Source of the DNA: Gemmatimonadaceae bacterium
Lineage (GTDB): Bacteria > Latescibacterota > UBA2968 > UBA8231
DNA: 43,180 bases
Assembly (NCBI GenBank): GCA_026706075.1
Contig: JAPOZM010000015.1
Location: forward strand, 1 to 43,180
Direction: 5' to 3'
The notes under the pieces were generated by a model, which was given only the letters and a program-made list of their open reading frames with translations, did no database searches and was not told the origin of the DNA. Below are positions 23,836 to 31,366 of this stretch, piece after piece. The position numbers and the translations under genes were made by a program. Position 1 is the first letter of the stretch; each line of letters opens with the position of its first letter.

Positions 23836-24142
23836 GGCTGATCTCCGGGGTGGGGCGCCGAATCTGCCGCCGCCGCCGCCCCGGGTCAACCGGATGGCGC
23901 CGGCTCCAGGACGCCTTCCGAGGGCGCAAACGGCCCGCTGGGCGCCGGAACCCTCCGACCGGCGGATGCACCGCACCCGCCGTCCCGAGGCGCGCGCGGA
24001 ACCGTGGCCCACAGCTTACGCAGGCGGGTCCCCCGCCACACGGATGGCGCGGCCGGGCGGCTGCGCCGGGGCGGTGCGGGTCTGGCATCCACTTTGCGCT
24101 ATGAAACATGCAGCCCTTCCCCTACATTCCTCGGATTCACCC
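23836..24142. other. Divergent intergenic region without a recognised gene
   Basis: This 307-bp stretch separates the PhyH-like gene (-) and the coiled-coil gene (+). It contains no credible reading frame with a ribosome site. A GGCGGG/CCCGCC hairpin is present at 24023-24037. The last 50 bases are less GC-rich (TTTGCGCTATGAAACATG and TACATT), so they probably hold the plus-strand promoter or 5' leader. Confidence 0.5.
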
Positions 24143-24790
24143 ATGGCGCAGCCAGAGAGCGGATCACCGCAGATACCCCCGGCCGAAGAGATGCACTGGG
24201 CCACTCATCTGAGCGAGGACATCAAGGATCTCCGGCTGGAGGTCCGGGACCTCCGCGAGCAGAGCCACCAGGACATCCGCGAGCTGCGTGCGGAGGTCCG
24301 CGGGGACAGCCAGGGGATGCGGAGCGAGCTCCGCGAGGAGATCCACGGGTTCCGCACGGAGGTGCGCGGGGACTTCCAGGAGGTCCGCGGGGACATCCAG
24401 GGCCTGCGCACGGAACTGCGCGAGCACCGGGCGCAGATGGACGGGCGCTTGGCCCAGATCGACGAGCGCTTCGTTCAGGTGGACGGGCGCTTCAATCAGA
24501 TCGACGAGCGTTTCGTTCAGGTGGATGGGCGCTTCGGCCAGATGGAGGAGCGCTTCGGCCAGATGGAGGAGCGCTTCAATCAGATCGACGAGCGTTTCGT
24601 TCAGGTGGACGCGCGCTTTGCCCAGATCGATGCGCGCTTCGCCCAGGTGGACGCGCGCTTCGCCCAGGTGGACCGGCGCCTCGACGAGCTGCGCCGGACC
24701 ATGGACACCCGGTTCTACTGGACCATCGGGATCATGGTCACCCTCTTCGGCGCCCAGACGGCGCTGATCGCCGCCCTGGCCCAGCTCTGA
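24143..24790 (+). CDS. Tail-anchored coiled-coil protein with exact heptad repeats
   Basis: A 215-residue protein. Residues about 25-105 are charged helix with repeats such as LRAEVRGDSQG and FRTEVRGDFQEV. Residues about 105-185 are eleven consecutive heptads of the form (A/V/N/G)Q(I/V/M)(D/E)(E/G/A)RF. The C-terminus, FYWTIGIMVTLFGAQTALIA, is a single membrane helix, so the coil should project into the cytoplasm. This layout resembles DUF1640/CCDC90-type and Borrelia Bdr-like proteins. The role is unknown; a scaffold or trimeric spacer is likely. The start is uncertain: ATG 24143 or ATG 24101, neither with a good ribosome site. I prefer 24143 because the sequence between them has leader-like composition. 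Confidence 0.75.
   Translation: MAQPESGSPQIPPAEEMHWATHLSEDIKDLRLEVRDLREQSHQDIRELRAEVRGDSQGMRSELREEIHGFRTEVRGDFQEVRGDIQGLRTELREHRAQMDGRLAQIDERFVQVDGRFNQIDERFVQVDGRFGQMEERFGQMEERFNQIDERFVQVDARFAQIDARFAQVDARFAQVDRRLDELRRTMDTRFYWTIGIMVTLFGAQTALIAALAQL
24442..24675 (+). repeat. 21-bp tandem repeats encoding heptads
   Basis: Units such as CAGATCGACGAGCGCTTCGTT and CAGGTGGACGGGCGCTTCAAT recur about eleven times. Identical blocks alternate in 42-bp pairs, and GGCCAGATGGAGGAGCGCTTC occurs twice in a row. Near-identity at the DNA level suggests recent expansion by slippage or recombination, so copy number may vary between strains. Confidence 0.85.
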
Positions 24791-24811
24791 CCGCGGGCCA
24801 CCGGCAACCGC

Positions 24812-27800
24812 TCACTCCAAGGCCGTAACGCTCTCCCGGAAGTCGACGGGCACCCGCATCCGCCCCTCGCCGCGGCGCTCGAAGAGCAGGTAGCCGTGGT
24901 CGCGGCCGAAGCGCCAGATGTCGCGGGTGATGCGCACGTCGTTGCGGCAGTACTCCTCGATCAGGTCGAGGCGCCCCTGCTTCCACCAGCGCAGGGCCTG
25001 CAGGCCGTCGGCCGTCTTCTCTTCCTCGAGGGTGGCCTGGGCGAGGCTGTTGAGGCTGACGCGGAAGTTCAGCTGATCGCGGATCTCGCGCAGCATGTCG
25101 AGGGTGTCGAGGCCGCGGAAATCGAAGCGGGAGTACCCCCGCAGGACGGAGTAGTCGAAGCCGATGCAGTTGAAGCCGACCACGAGATCGGCCGACCGCA
25201 GGTGCTCGATGAGCCGGGGCACGCCGTCCTCGAAGTAGGTGACGAACTCGTCGCGGCGGCTGTCCCAGAGGATGCCGCAGCTCATCCTCATCAGGTAGGT
25301 GCGGTTCCAGCCGCCGACCTCGGCGGCGCTGAGCTGGGTCTCCAGGTCGAAGACGACGACGTGCCGCTCGTCCGGCTCCGTCTGCCCGGGATCACCCTCC
25401 TCCACCCCCTCCCAGTCGGCGAACAGCGGCGGCTCCGCCTCGAGGTCGTCGACCTCGAGTGATTCCGGGTCGAGGCTGGCGCGGCCGGAGAGCAGCTCCA
25501 GCAGGTGCGCGCAGCCGGCCTTGTCGAGGGGGTGGTTGCCGGCGCCGCAGGTGGGGAAGTGGATGCACGAGGGACAGCCCTCCTCGCAGTCGCAGGCCTC
25601 CACAAGCCCGAGGGTCAGCTCGAGGAGGCGGTCGAGCATGTCGAAGCCCTTCTCGGCCAGGCCGATCCCCCCCGGGTAGTGGTCGTAGACGAAGATCGCC
25701 CCCTTGCGCAGTTGCGGGTGCAGGGGGTAGCAGATGCCGCCCACGTCGGTGCTCTTGCTCAGGGCCAGCAGCGGAAAGACCGACTTGGCGGCATGCTCGA
25801 CGGCGTGGAGTGATCCCATGTGGTGATGGCCGCGGCGCTTGAGCTGCTTCTTGAAGGGCGCGTCCATCTCCAGCCAGAAGCCGACGGTCTCGAAGGTCTC
25901 CACCGGGCACTCGAGAGGGTGGTGGGAGATCACCGCCTGGTCGCCGGAACGGACCTTCTCGAAGGCCGTCACCCGGGAGCGCACGAGCAGGCGCCCGAGC
26001 CTGGCCTGGTAGCCGTGCATCGGCCGGCAGGCCAGCTCCTCGAGGATCTCCGTCTCCTTCTCCCGCTTGGGCCGGGTGTGGTAGGGGACGTCGACGACGC
26101 GGGCCTCGATCTGCCGCTTCACCGCGTGACGCTCGCCGATGAGGTACTGGCGGCCCCGGTGCAGGTAGATGGCGCCCTCGTGGCACTCGGCGTGAAGCTG
26201 GGCGCCGGAGACCGTGCCGATGGCGCGCCCTCGGCCTGTCGGCGCCGACCCTTCCCCGCCTGCCGCCCCGTTGCCGGTAGAAGCCTCGTGTCGCCGCCGG
26301 TCCGGCCCGCCGTCGACGATCGACCAGCTCTCGCCGATGGAGCGCATGTTCACCCGCCGGTGGGGCCGCTTGCGGGAGGCGAACCAGGCGTCCCCCTCGG
26401 CGCTCCGCAGCAGCTCCCCGCCTTCGGTCAGCCGCTCCAGGGCGGGCCCGTATCCGTCGATCTCGGCGTATTCCGGCTCGTCGGCGGTCAGCGGCAGCTC
26501 CCGGGCGGCGCAGGGCAGGTGCTGGTCGAGGACGTAGCGGTTCGAGGGATCGGCCACGGCGTCCTCGATGCCGCGGCCGAAGAGCTGCTCCGGGTGCCGG
26601 GCGAAGTACTGGTCGAGGGCGTCGCGGCCCGCCAGCAGGACGACGACGGACTCCCGCCCCTGGCGGCCGACGCGCCCCGCCCGCTGCCAGGTGCCGACGA
26701 TCGACCCGGGGTAGCCCACGAGGACGCAGACGTCGAGGCCGCCGATGTCGATGCCGAGCTCCAGGGCCGAGGTGCTGACCACGCCGAGCAGGTCGCCGGA
26801 GAGCAGCCGGGCCTCGATCTGGCGGCGCTCCTCGGGCAGGTAGCCGGCGCGGTAGGAGCTGATCCGTTCCCGCAGCTGGGGGCGGTGGTCGGTGGCCCAT
26901 CGGTAGATCAGTTCCGTGGTCACGCGGGCCCGGGTGAAGACGATCGACCGCAGCCGGCGCAGGACCCCGGCCTGCAGCAGGCGGGCGGCGACCGTGTTGG
27001 GACTCTCCGGAGGATCGGCGATCAGGAAGTGGCGCACCGCCTCCGGCGCCCCGGAGCGGGTCACCGCCGTGAAGGGCCGGCCGAAGAGCCCTTCGGCCAG
27101 GGGCCGGGGATTGCCGATGGTGGCCGAGCAGGTGACGTAGCGCGGCTCGGCGCCGTGGCTGGCGCAGAGGCGGCGGAGCCGCCGGAAGAGGTGCAGGACG
27201 TGGGAGCCGAAGATGCCGTTGTAGGTGTGCAACTCGTCGACCACCACCCAGCGCAGGTTCCGCCACACCTCCTCCCAGGCCTCGTGGAAGGCCAGGAAGC
27301 CGGAGTGCAGCATGTCGGGTGTGGTGATCAGGATGTTCGGCGGGTGGCGGCGGATCCGCTCGCGGACATGACGCTTCGTGTCGCCGTCGTAGATCTCGGC
27401 GGTGAGGCCGCAGGCCATGCCGGCCAGCAGGCCCCGCAGCTCGTCGAGCTGGTCCTGGGCCAGGGCCTTCAGGGGGAAGACGTAGATGGCGAACCCCGAC
27501 GGCCGGTTCAGGAGATCGGCGAGGACGGCGGCGTTGTAGACCAGGGTCTTGCCCGAGGCCGTGGGCGTGGCCACGACGACGTTGCGCCCCGCCCGCAGGT
27601 GACCGATGCCCTCCTCCTGGTGGCTCCAGAGATCCCGGATGCCGGCGGCGGCGAGCACGCGCGCGACCCCCGGCCCCAGGTGGGAGAGTCCGGCGGCGTG
27701 CCTCGCCGGCGTCGCGGGCAAGCTCTCCCGGTGGACGAGGCTGTCGGAGAGGGCGGTCTCTTCGAGGTAGCGCAGGTAGGCGGCGAGGTCCGCCTCGGGG

Positions 27801-27877
27801 GCGGACCCGGGCGGGCCTTCGTCGGGTGACAGGCGGCGGATCAAGAGGGAATCGACCGGTGGAATGAAAGGGATCAA
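24812..27877 (-). CDS. MrfA-type DEAD/DEAH-box helicase fused to an MrfB/YprB-type DEDD 3'-5' exonuclease
   Basis: A 1021-residue protein. The helicase core has a Q-like WSHQ motif, Walker A TPTASGKT (104-111), DELH (214-217), SAT (251-253) and QRAGRVGRQGR (398-408). The DUF1998/MZB region (about 690-800) has the zinc cluster Cys764, Cys768, Cys771 and Cys777, in CDCEEGCPSCIHFPTC. Residues 838-1005 form an RNase H-like exonuclease with FDLET (Asp844, Glu846), GFNCIGFDYS (Asp908) and YCRND (Asp980), so the DEDD set is complete. In Bacillus subtilis MrfA and MrfB are separate neighbours that repair mitomycin C lesions; here they are one polypeptide. The start is uncertain: TTG 27877 is the first in-frame start, with no ribosome site and a promoter just upstream. 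Confidence 0.88.
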   Translation of the reverse strand: MIPFIPPVDSLLIRRLSPDEGPPGSAPEADLAAYLRYLEETALSDSLVHRESLPATPARHAAGLSHLGPGVARVLAAAGIRDLWSHQEEGIGHLRAGRNVVVATPTASGKTLVYNAAVLADLLNRPSGFAIYVFPLKALAQDQLDELRGLLAGMACGLTAEIYDGDTKRHVRERIRRHPPNILITTPDMLHSGFLAFHEAWEEVWRNLRWVVVDELHTYNGIFGSHVLHLFRRLRRLCASHGAEPRYVTCSATIGNPRPLAEGLFGRPFTAVTRSGAPEAVRHFLIADPPESPNTVAARLLQAGVLRRLRSIVFTRARVTTELIYRWATDHRPQLRERISSYRAGYLPEERRQIEARLLSGDLLGVVSTSALELGIDIGGLDVCVLVGYPGSIVGTWQRAGRVGRQGRESVVVLLAGRDALDQYFARHPEQLFGRGIEDAVADPSNRYVLDQHLPCAARELPLTADEPEYAEIDGYGPALERLTEGGELLRSAEGDAWFASRKRPHRRVNMRSIGESWSIVDGGPDRRRHEASTGNGAAGGEGSAPTGRGRAIGTVSGAQLHAECHEGAIYLHRGRQYLIGERHAVKRQIEARVVDVPYHTRPKREKETEILEELACRPMHGYQARLGRLLVRSRVTAFEKVRSGDQAVISHHPLECPVETFETVGFWLEMDAPFKKQLKRRGHHHMGSLHAVEHAAKSVFPLLALSKSTDVGGICYPLHPQLRKGAIFVYDHYPGGIGLAEKGFDMLDRLLELTLGLVEACDCEEGCPSCIHFPTCGAGNHPLDKAGCAHLLELLSGRASLDPESLEVDDLEAEPPLFADWEGVEEGDPGQTEPDERHVVVFDLETQLSAAEVGGWNRTYLMRMSCGILWDSRRDEFVTYFEDGVPRLIEHLRSADLVVGFNCIGFDYSVLRGYSRFDFRGLDTLDMLREIRDQLNFRVSLNSLAQATLEEEKTADGLQALRWWKQGRLDLIEEYCRNDVRITRDIWRFGRDHGYLLFERRGEGRMRVPVDFRESVTALE

Positions 27878-27894
27878 ACAAGCACTGGATCATA

Positions 27895-27924
27895 AGTATA
27901 CCAAGGGGCGCGCCCGGCGGGCAA
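27895..27924 (-). promoter_or_regulatory. Sigma-70-like promoter for the helicase-exonuclease gene
   Basis: On the minus strand TTGCCC (27919-27924), an 18-base spacer and TATACT (27895-27900) form the clearest promoter in the window. Transcription would begin near 27888, only about 11 bases before the TTG at 27877. That leaves little room for a ribosome site. Confidence 0.5.
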
Positions 27925-28040
27925 GCGGAATCTGGCCGGCTTTCTCCGGCCCGGGGGATCGGCTATGCTCACGCCGCCGGAGAGCCGGGCGCCGCGGGGG
28001 CGCCCGGGCGTCCGCCACCGCAACAGGAGGGAGCAGGATC

Positions 28041-29054
28041 GTGGCAGAGGAAGAGAAGGCCGTCGGCATCGGGTTCATCGGCTGCGGCGGCAACGCCCGG
28101 GGGCACATGAACCGGCTGGCCGCCATGGAGCGGGCGCGCCTGGCGGCGGTCTGCGACATCGACGAGGGCCGCGCCCGCCAGGCGGCGCAGACCACCGGCG
28201 CCGAGGCGTTCACCGACTTCCGCCGCATGCTCGAGCGCGACGACCTGGACGCCGTCTACCTCAGCCTGCCCGTCTTCGCCCACGGCGAGCCGGAGCTGGC
28301 CGTCATCGAGCGGGGGCTGCCCTTCTTCGTCGAGAAGCCGGTGGCCCGCCACCTCGACCAGGCCCTCGAGATCGACGCCGCCGTCGAGGCCGCCGGCCTG
28401 ATCACCTGCGTCGGCTACCAGCTGCGCTACCTCGGCTCCACCGACATCGCCCGCCAGAGCCTGGAGGGCGCCGCCGTCAGCCTCGCCAGCGGCCGCTACT
28501 GGAGCGGCTCGGGCCGGGTCGCGCCGGACCACAAGAGCTGGGTCACCACCATGGCACAGTCCGGGGGGCAGCTCGTGGAGCAGGCGACCCACACCCTCGA
28601 CATGATGCGCTTCCTCGTGGGCGAGGTCGGCGCGGTGACGGCCCGGCACGCCAACCGCCAGGTCCCCCACATCGACTGCCCCGACGTGCACGCCGTGATC
28701 CTCGAGTTCGAGTCCGGCGCCCTCGGCACCCTGACCACGACCTGGGCCTACGACAACCTCGACTGGAGCGAGACCAACATCGTCGACGTCCTCTACAACC
28801 AGTGCCTGCTCACCTGGGGGCGGGAGCGGGTGGCCGTACGCAGCCGGCGGCCCAGGGAAGATGGCGAGGGGGAGGAGATGGCCACCGAGGTCCACACCGC
28901 CCCGGGGCCGGGGATCGACGAGGTCTTCGTCGAGGCCGTGGCCGCCCGCGACGGCTCGAGGATCCGCTCGCCCTACGCCGACGCGGTGAAGTCCCTGGCC
29001 CTCTGCCTGGCCGCCCTCGAGGCCGGAGAGACGGGCCGGACCGTGACCCTGTGA
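28041..29054 (+). CDS. Gfo/Idh/MocA family oxidoreductase
   Basis: A 337-residue NAD(P)-dependent oxidoreductase. The Rossmann motif is GIGFIGCGGNARGHMNRLA, and the family's EKP motif is in FFVEKPVARH. The C-terminal domain shows QLVEQATHTLDMMRFLVGE, with the His-Asp pair usual near the active site. It probably acts on a sugar, inositol or sugar acid in the cytoplasm. GTG at 28041 follows AGGAGGG by 9 bases. Its stop overlaps the GTG of the SAF-domain oxidoreductase (GTGA), so the two are co-translated. It is divergent from the helicase gene; the 163-bp spacer holds both promoters. Confidence 0.88.
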   Translation: MAEEEKAVGIGFIGCGGNARGHMNRLAAMERARLAAVCDIDEGRARQAAQTTGAEAFTDFRRMLERDDLDAVYLSLPVFAHGEPELAVIERGLPFFVEKPVARHLDQALEIDAAVEAAGLITCVGYQLRYLGSTDIARQSLEGAAVSLASGRYWSGSGRVAPDHKSWVTTMAQSGGQLVEQATHTLDMMRFLVGEVGAVTARHANRQVPHIDCPDVHAVILEFESGALGTLTTTWAYDNLDWSETNIVDVLYNQCLLTWGRERVAVRSRRPREDGEGEEMATEVHTAPGPGIDEVFVEAVAARDGSRIRSPYADAVKSLALCLAALEAGETGRTVTL

Positions 29055-30409
29055 GTCTCTACAGCGACCTCCTGGCCGAGCGCGAGCGCCGGGGGCGCCC
29101 GGTGCGCGCGGCCGTCATCGGGGCCGGCAAGTTCGGCGGCGGCCTGGTCGTGCAGCTGGCCCAGTCCCCGGGGATGGAGGCAGCCGTCGTGGCCGACCTC
29201 GACCCGGAACGTGTCCGGCGGGTGCTCGCCTCCTGCGGGCAGGGGCAGCGGGCGGTCGAGGCGGACTCACCGAGCGCCGTGGCCGACGCCGTGCGCTCGG
29301 GCCGGTGCGCAGTGACCGGGGACCCCCTGCTGGCGGCGGCCTGCGAGGAGGTCGACGTCGTCGTCGAGGCCACCGGCCTGCCCGGGGCGGGCGCCCGCCA
29401 CGCCCTGACGGCGATCGAGGCCGGCCGCCACGTGGTCATGGTCAACGTCGAGGCCGACGTCACCGTCGGCGCCCTGCTGAGAAGGCGGGCGGACGCCGCC
29501 GGGGTGGTCTACACCTTGGTCGACGGCGACCAGCCCGGCTGCATCATGGAGATGGTCGAGTGGGCCCGCACCCTCGGGTTCGAGATCGTCGCCGCCGGCC
29601 GCGGCACCGTGCGCTACGCCGAGGACGAAGCCGGCACCCCCGACTCGGTGCAGGACCGCTACGGCTTCGACGACGATCTCATGGAGCGCCGCACCATCAA
29701 CACGAAGATGTTCAACTCCTTCCGGGACGGCACCAAGGCCCAGGTGGAGATGACGGCCCTGGCCAACATGACCGGCCTGCCGCCCGACGTGCGCGGCATG
29801 CACGAGCCCTCGGTCAACGTGGAGGAGATCCCGCAGCGGCTGAGCCTGCGCGAGGAGGGCGGGCTGCTGGGCCGCTCCGGCGTCGTCGAGCTGGCCAACA
29901 GCGTCGCCGCCGACGGCCGCACCATGCTGCCCGACCCGCTGGGCACGGGCGTGTTCTGCGTCATCCGCGCCGAGCACCCCTTCATCCGCGAGGACCTGGC
30001 CGGCTACCACTGCCACGCCGGGGGAGACGGCCGCAACTTCCTGCTCTGGCGGGCCTATCACCTCGTGGCCGTCGAGGCCCCCCTCTCCATCGCCCGGGCC
30101 GCCCTCTACCAGCGGCCGACGGGGGCTCCCCGGCAGCGGCCGGTGGCCGACACCGTGACCGTGGCCAAGAGGGACCTGCGCGCCGGAGAGATCCTCGACG
30201 GCGGGGGCGGCTACACGGTGAACGGGGTGATCGAGACGGCGGAGGCGTCCCGGAGCGAAGGGCTGCTGCCCCTCGGCCTGTCGGGCGGGGCGAGGCTGAA
30301 GACCGCGGTGTCCGCCGGCGAGGCGGTGCGCTATGCCGACGTGGCTCTCGAGGAGGGATACCTGCTGGGGCTGCGCCGGGAGCAGGACCGCATTCTCATC
30401 GATTCCTGA
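29051..30409 (+). CDS. Homoserine-dehydrogenase-like NAD(P) oxidoreductase with C-terminal SAF domain
   Basis: A 452-residue protein. The N-terminus has a dinucleotide fold, VRAAVIGAGKFGGGLVVQLA, followed by VVVEATGLPGAGARHAL, as in homoserine and aspartate dehydrogenases. The centre has GFEIVAAGRGTVRYAED and KAQVEMTALANMTGLPPDVRG. The last 90 residues (RDLRAGEILDGGGGYTVNG..) form a SAF domain like those of FlgA and sialic acid synthase. Such proteins are often mis-annotated as flagellar. Some are linked to catabolism of unusual sugar acids; the reaction here is unknown. GTG at 29051 overlaps the upstream Gfo/Idh TGA. An EEP-fold gene follows 11 bases later. Confidence 0.82.
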   Translation: MSLYSDLLAERERRGRPVRAAVIGAGKFGGGLVVQLAQSPGMEAAVVADLDPERVRRVLASCGQGQRAVEADSPSAVADAVRSGRCAVTGDPLLAAACEEVDVVVEATGLPGAGARHALTAIEAGRHVVMVNVEADVTVGALLRRRADAAGVVYTLVDGDQPGCIMEMVEWARTLGFEIVAAGRGTVRYAEDEAGTPDSVQDRYGFDDDLMERRTINTKMFNSFRDGTKAQVEMTALANMTGLPPDVRGMHEPSVNVEEIPQRLSLREEGGLLGRSGVVELANSVAADGRTMLPDPLGTGVFCVIRAEHPFIREDLAGYHCHAGGDGRNFLLWRAYHLVAVEAPLSIARAALYQRPTGAPRQRPVADTVTVAKRDLRAGEILDGGGGYTVNGVIETAEASRSEGLLPLGLSGGARLKTAVSAGEAVRYADVALEEGYLLGLRREQDRILIDS

Positions 30410-30420
30410 AGGAGGAACCT

Positions 30421-31305
30421 GTGGCTGTAGTCGTAGTGAGCTGGAACATCGACAAGCGCCATGAACCCTGGCGTCAGCTCCTGGAGATGGACGCCGACGT
30501 GGCCCTGCTGCAGGAGGCGGGCCAACCGCCGCCCGACGTGGCTGACAGAATTGACACGGGCCCTCGGGAACACTGGGACTCGCATGTCTGGAATTCGCGT
30601 TGGTACGGGGACCGGTGGCCGCATCTGCACGAGCGTTGGTCGATGGTGGTGAAGCTGTCGGACCGGGTCGACGTCGAGTGGTTCAAGCAGGTCAGCCCGA
30701 TATGCGATACGGCTGAAGCTGAAGACGAGATGGCCGTCAGCGGGATCGGGACGATAGCGGCGGCCCTCATCAAACCGAAGGACGCCCCGCCCTTCATCGC
30801 CGTCTCCATGTACGCGCGCTGGACCAGACCGCATCCGCACGCCAACAGCAGGTGGTTCATAGGCTACGCCGACGGCTCGGCGCACCGCATCATCTCGGAC
30901 CTGTCGGCCTTCATCGGGGACACCGACCCGGGTACGCACCGCATACTGGCCGCGGGAGACCTGAACATGGCATTCGGGGTCGACGACGACAATCCACAGG
31001 CGCTGACGGCCCGTGAGCGCACCGTCATGGACAGGATGGACGCCCTCGGCATGGAGTACCTGGGGCCTCGGTACCCCGCGGGCCGGAGGGCGAGTCCCAC
31101 GCCGCGGGGCCTGGCGCCGGACACCCCGAACGTTCCCACCTATCACACGCGCACAAGAAACCCCGAGACCGCAGAGCACCAGCTGGACCACGCCTTCGCC
31201 TCCCGGGGCTTTCACGACAGCGTCAAAGTGCGCGCTCTGAACTCCGTCGAAGAGTGGGGCGCGAGCGACCACTGTCGGCTGCGAATCGAGGTTGCGGGAG
31301 AGTAA
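30421..31305 (+). CDS. Endonuclease/exonuclease/phosphatase (EEP) superfamily protein
   Basis: A 294-residue EEP-fold protein. Signature residues are Asn9 (VVSWNID), Glu32 (ALLQEAG), Asp180 and Asn182 (AAGDLNMAFG), and Asp283/His284 (GASDHCRL). Together these form a complete metal-dependent phosphodiesterase active site. It has no signal peptide, so a cytoplasmic nuclease or phosphatase is expected. GTG at 30421 follows GGAGG by 5 bases. Codon use differs from the neighbours, with GTA, GCT, GAA, CGT, CAT and ATA in the first part, suggesting that the gene was acquired separately. It follows the SAF oxidoreductase closely, but a metabolic link is not obvious. Confidence 0.85.
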   Translation: MAVVVVSWNIDKRHEPWRQLLEMDADVALLQEAGQPPPDVADRIDTGPREHWDSHVWNSRWYGDRWPHLHERWSMVVKLSDRVDVEWFKQVSPICDTAEAEDEMAVSGIGTIAAALIKPKDAPPFIAVSMYARWTRPHPHANSRWFIGYADGSAHRIISDLSAFIGDTDPGTHRILAAGDLNMAFGVDDDNPQALTARERTVMDRMDALGMEYLGPRYPAGRRASPTPRGLAPDTPNVPTYHTRTRNPETAEHQLDHAFASRGFHDSVKVRALNSVEEWGASDHCRLRIEVAGE

Positions 31306-31339
31306 CCCGGCGGAGGCCGGTTTGGCCGGAGGCGCCGGG
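31306..31339. terminator. Bidirectional terminator-like hairpin between convergent genes
   Basis: CCCGGCG (31306-31312) begins immediately after the EEP stop and pairs with CGCCGGG (31333-31339). An inner GGCC-GGTTT-GGCC hairpin fills the loop. The spacer separates the EEP gene (+) from the metalloprotease gene (-). There is no long T-tract, but position and symmetry favour a two-way terminator. Confidence 0.45.
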
Positions 31340-31366
31340 AGCAGGACCGCCCGATCGCCTGACGCT

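Noticed and set aside
29051..30409. Flagellar biosynthesis FlgA annotation for the SAF-domain protein
   Set aside because: The SAF domain is shared with FlgA, but the N-terminal half is a dehydrogenase fold and there are no flagellar genes here.
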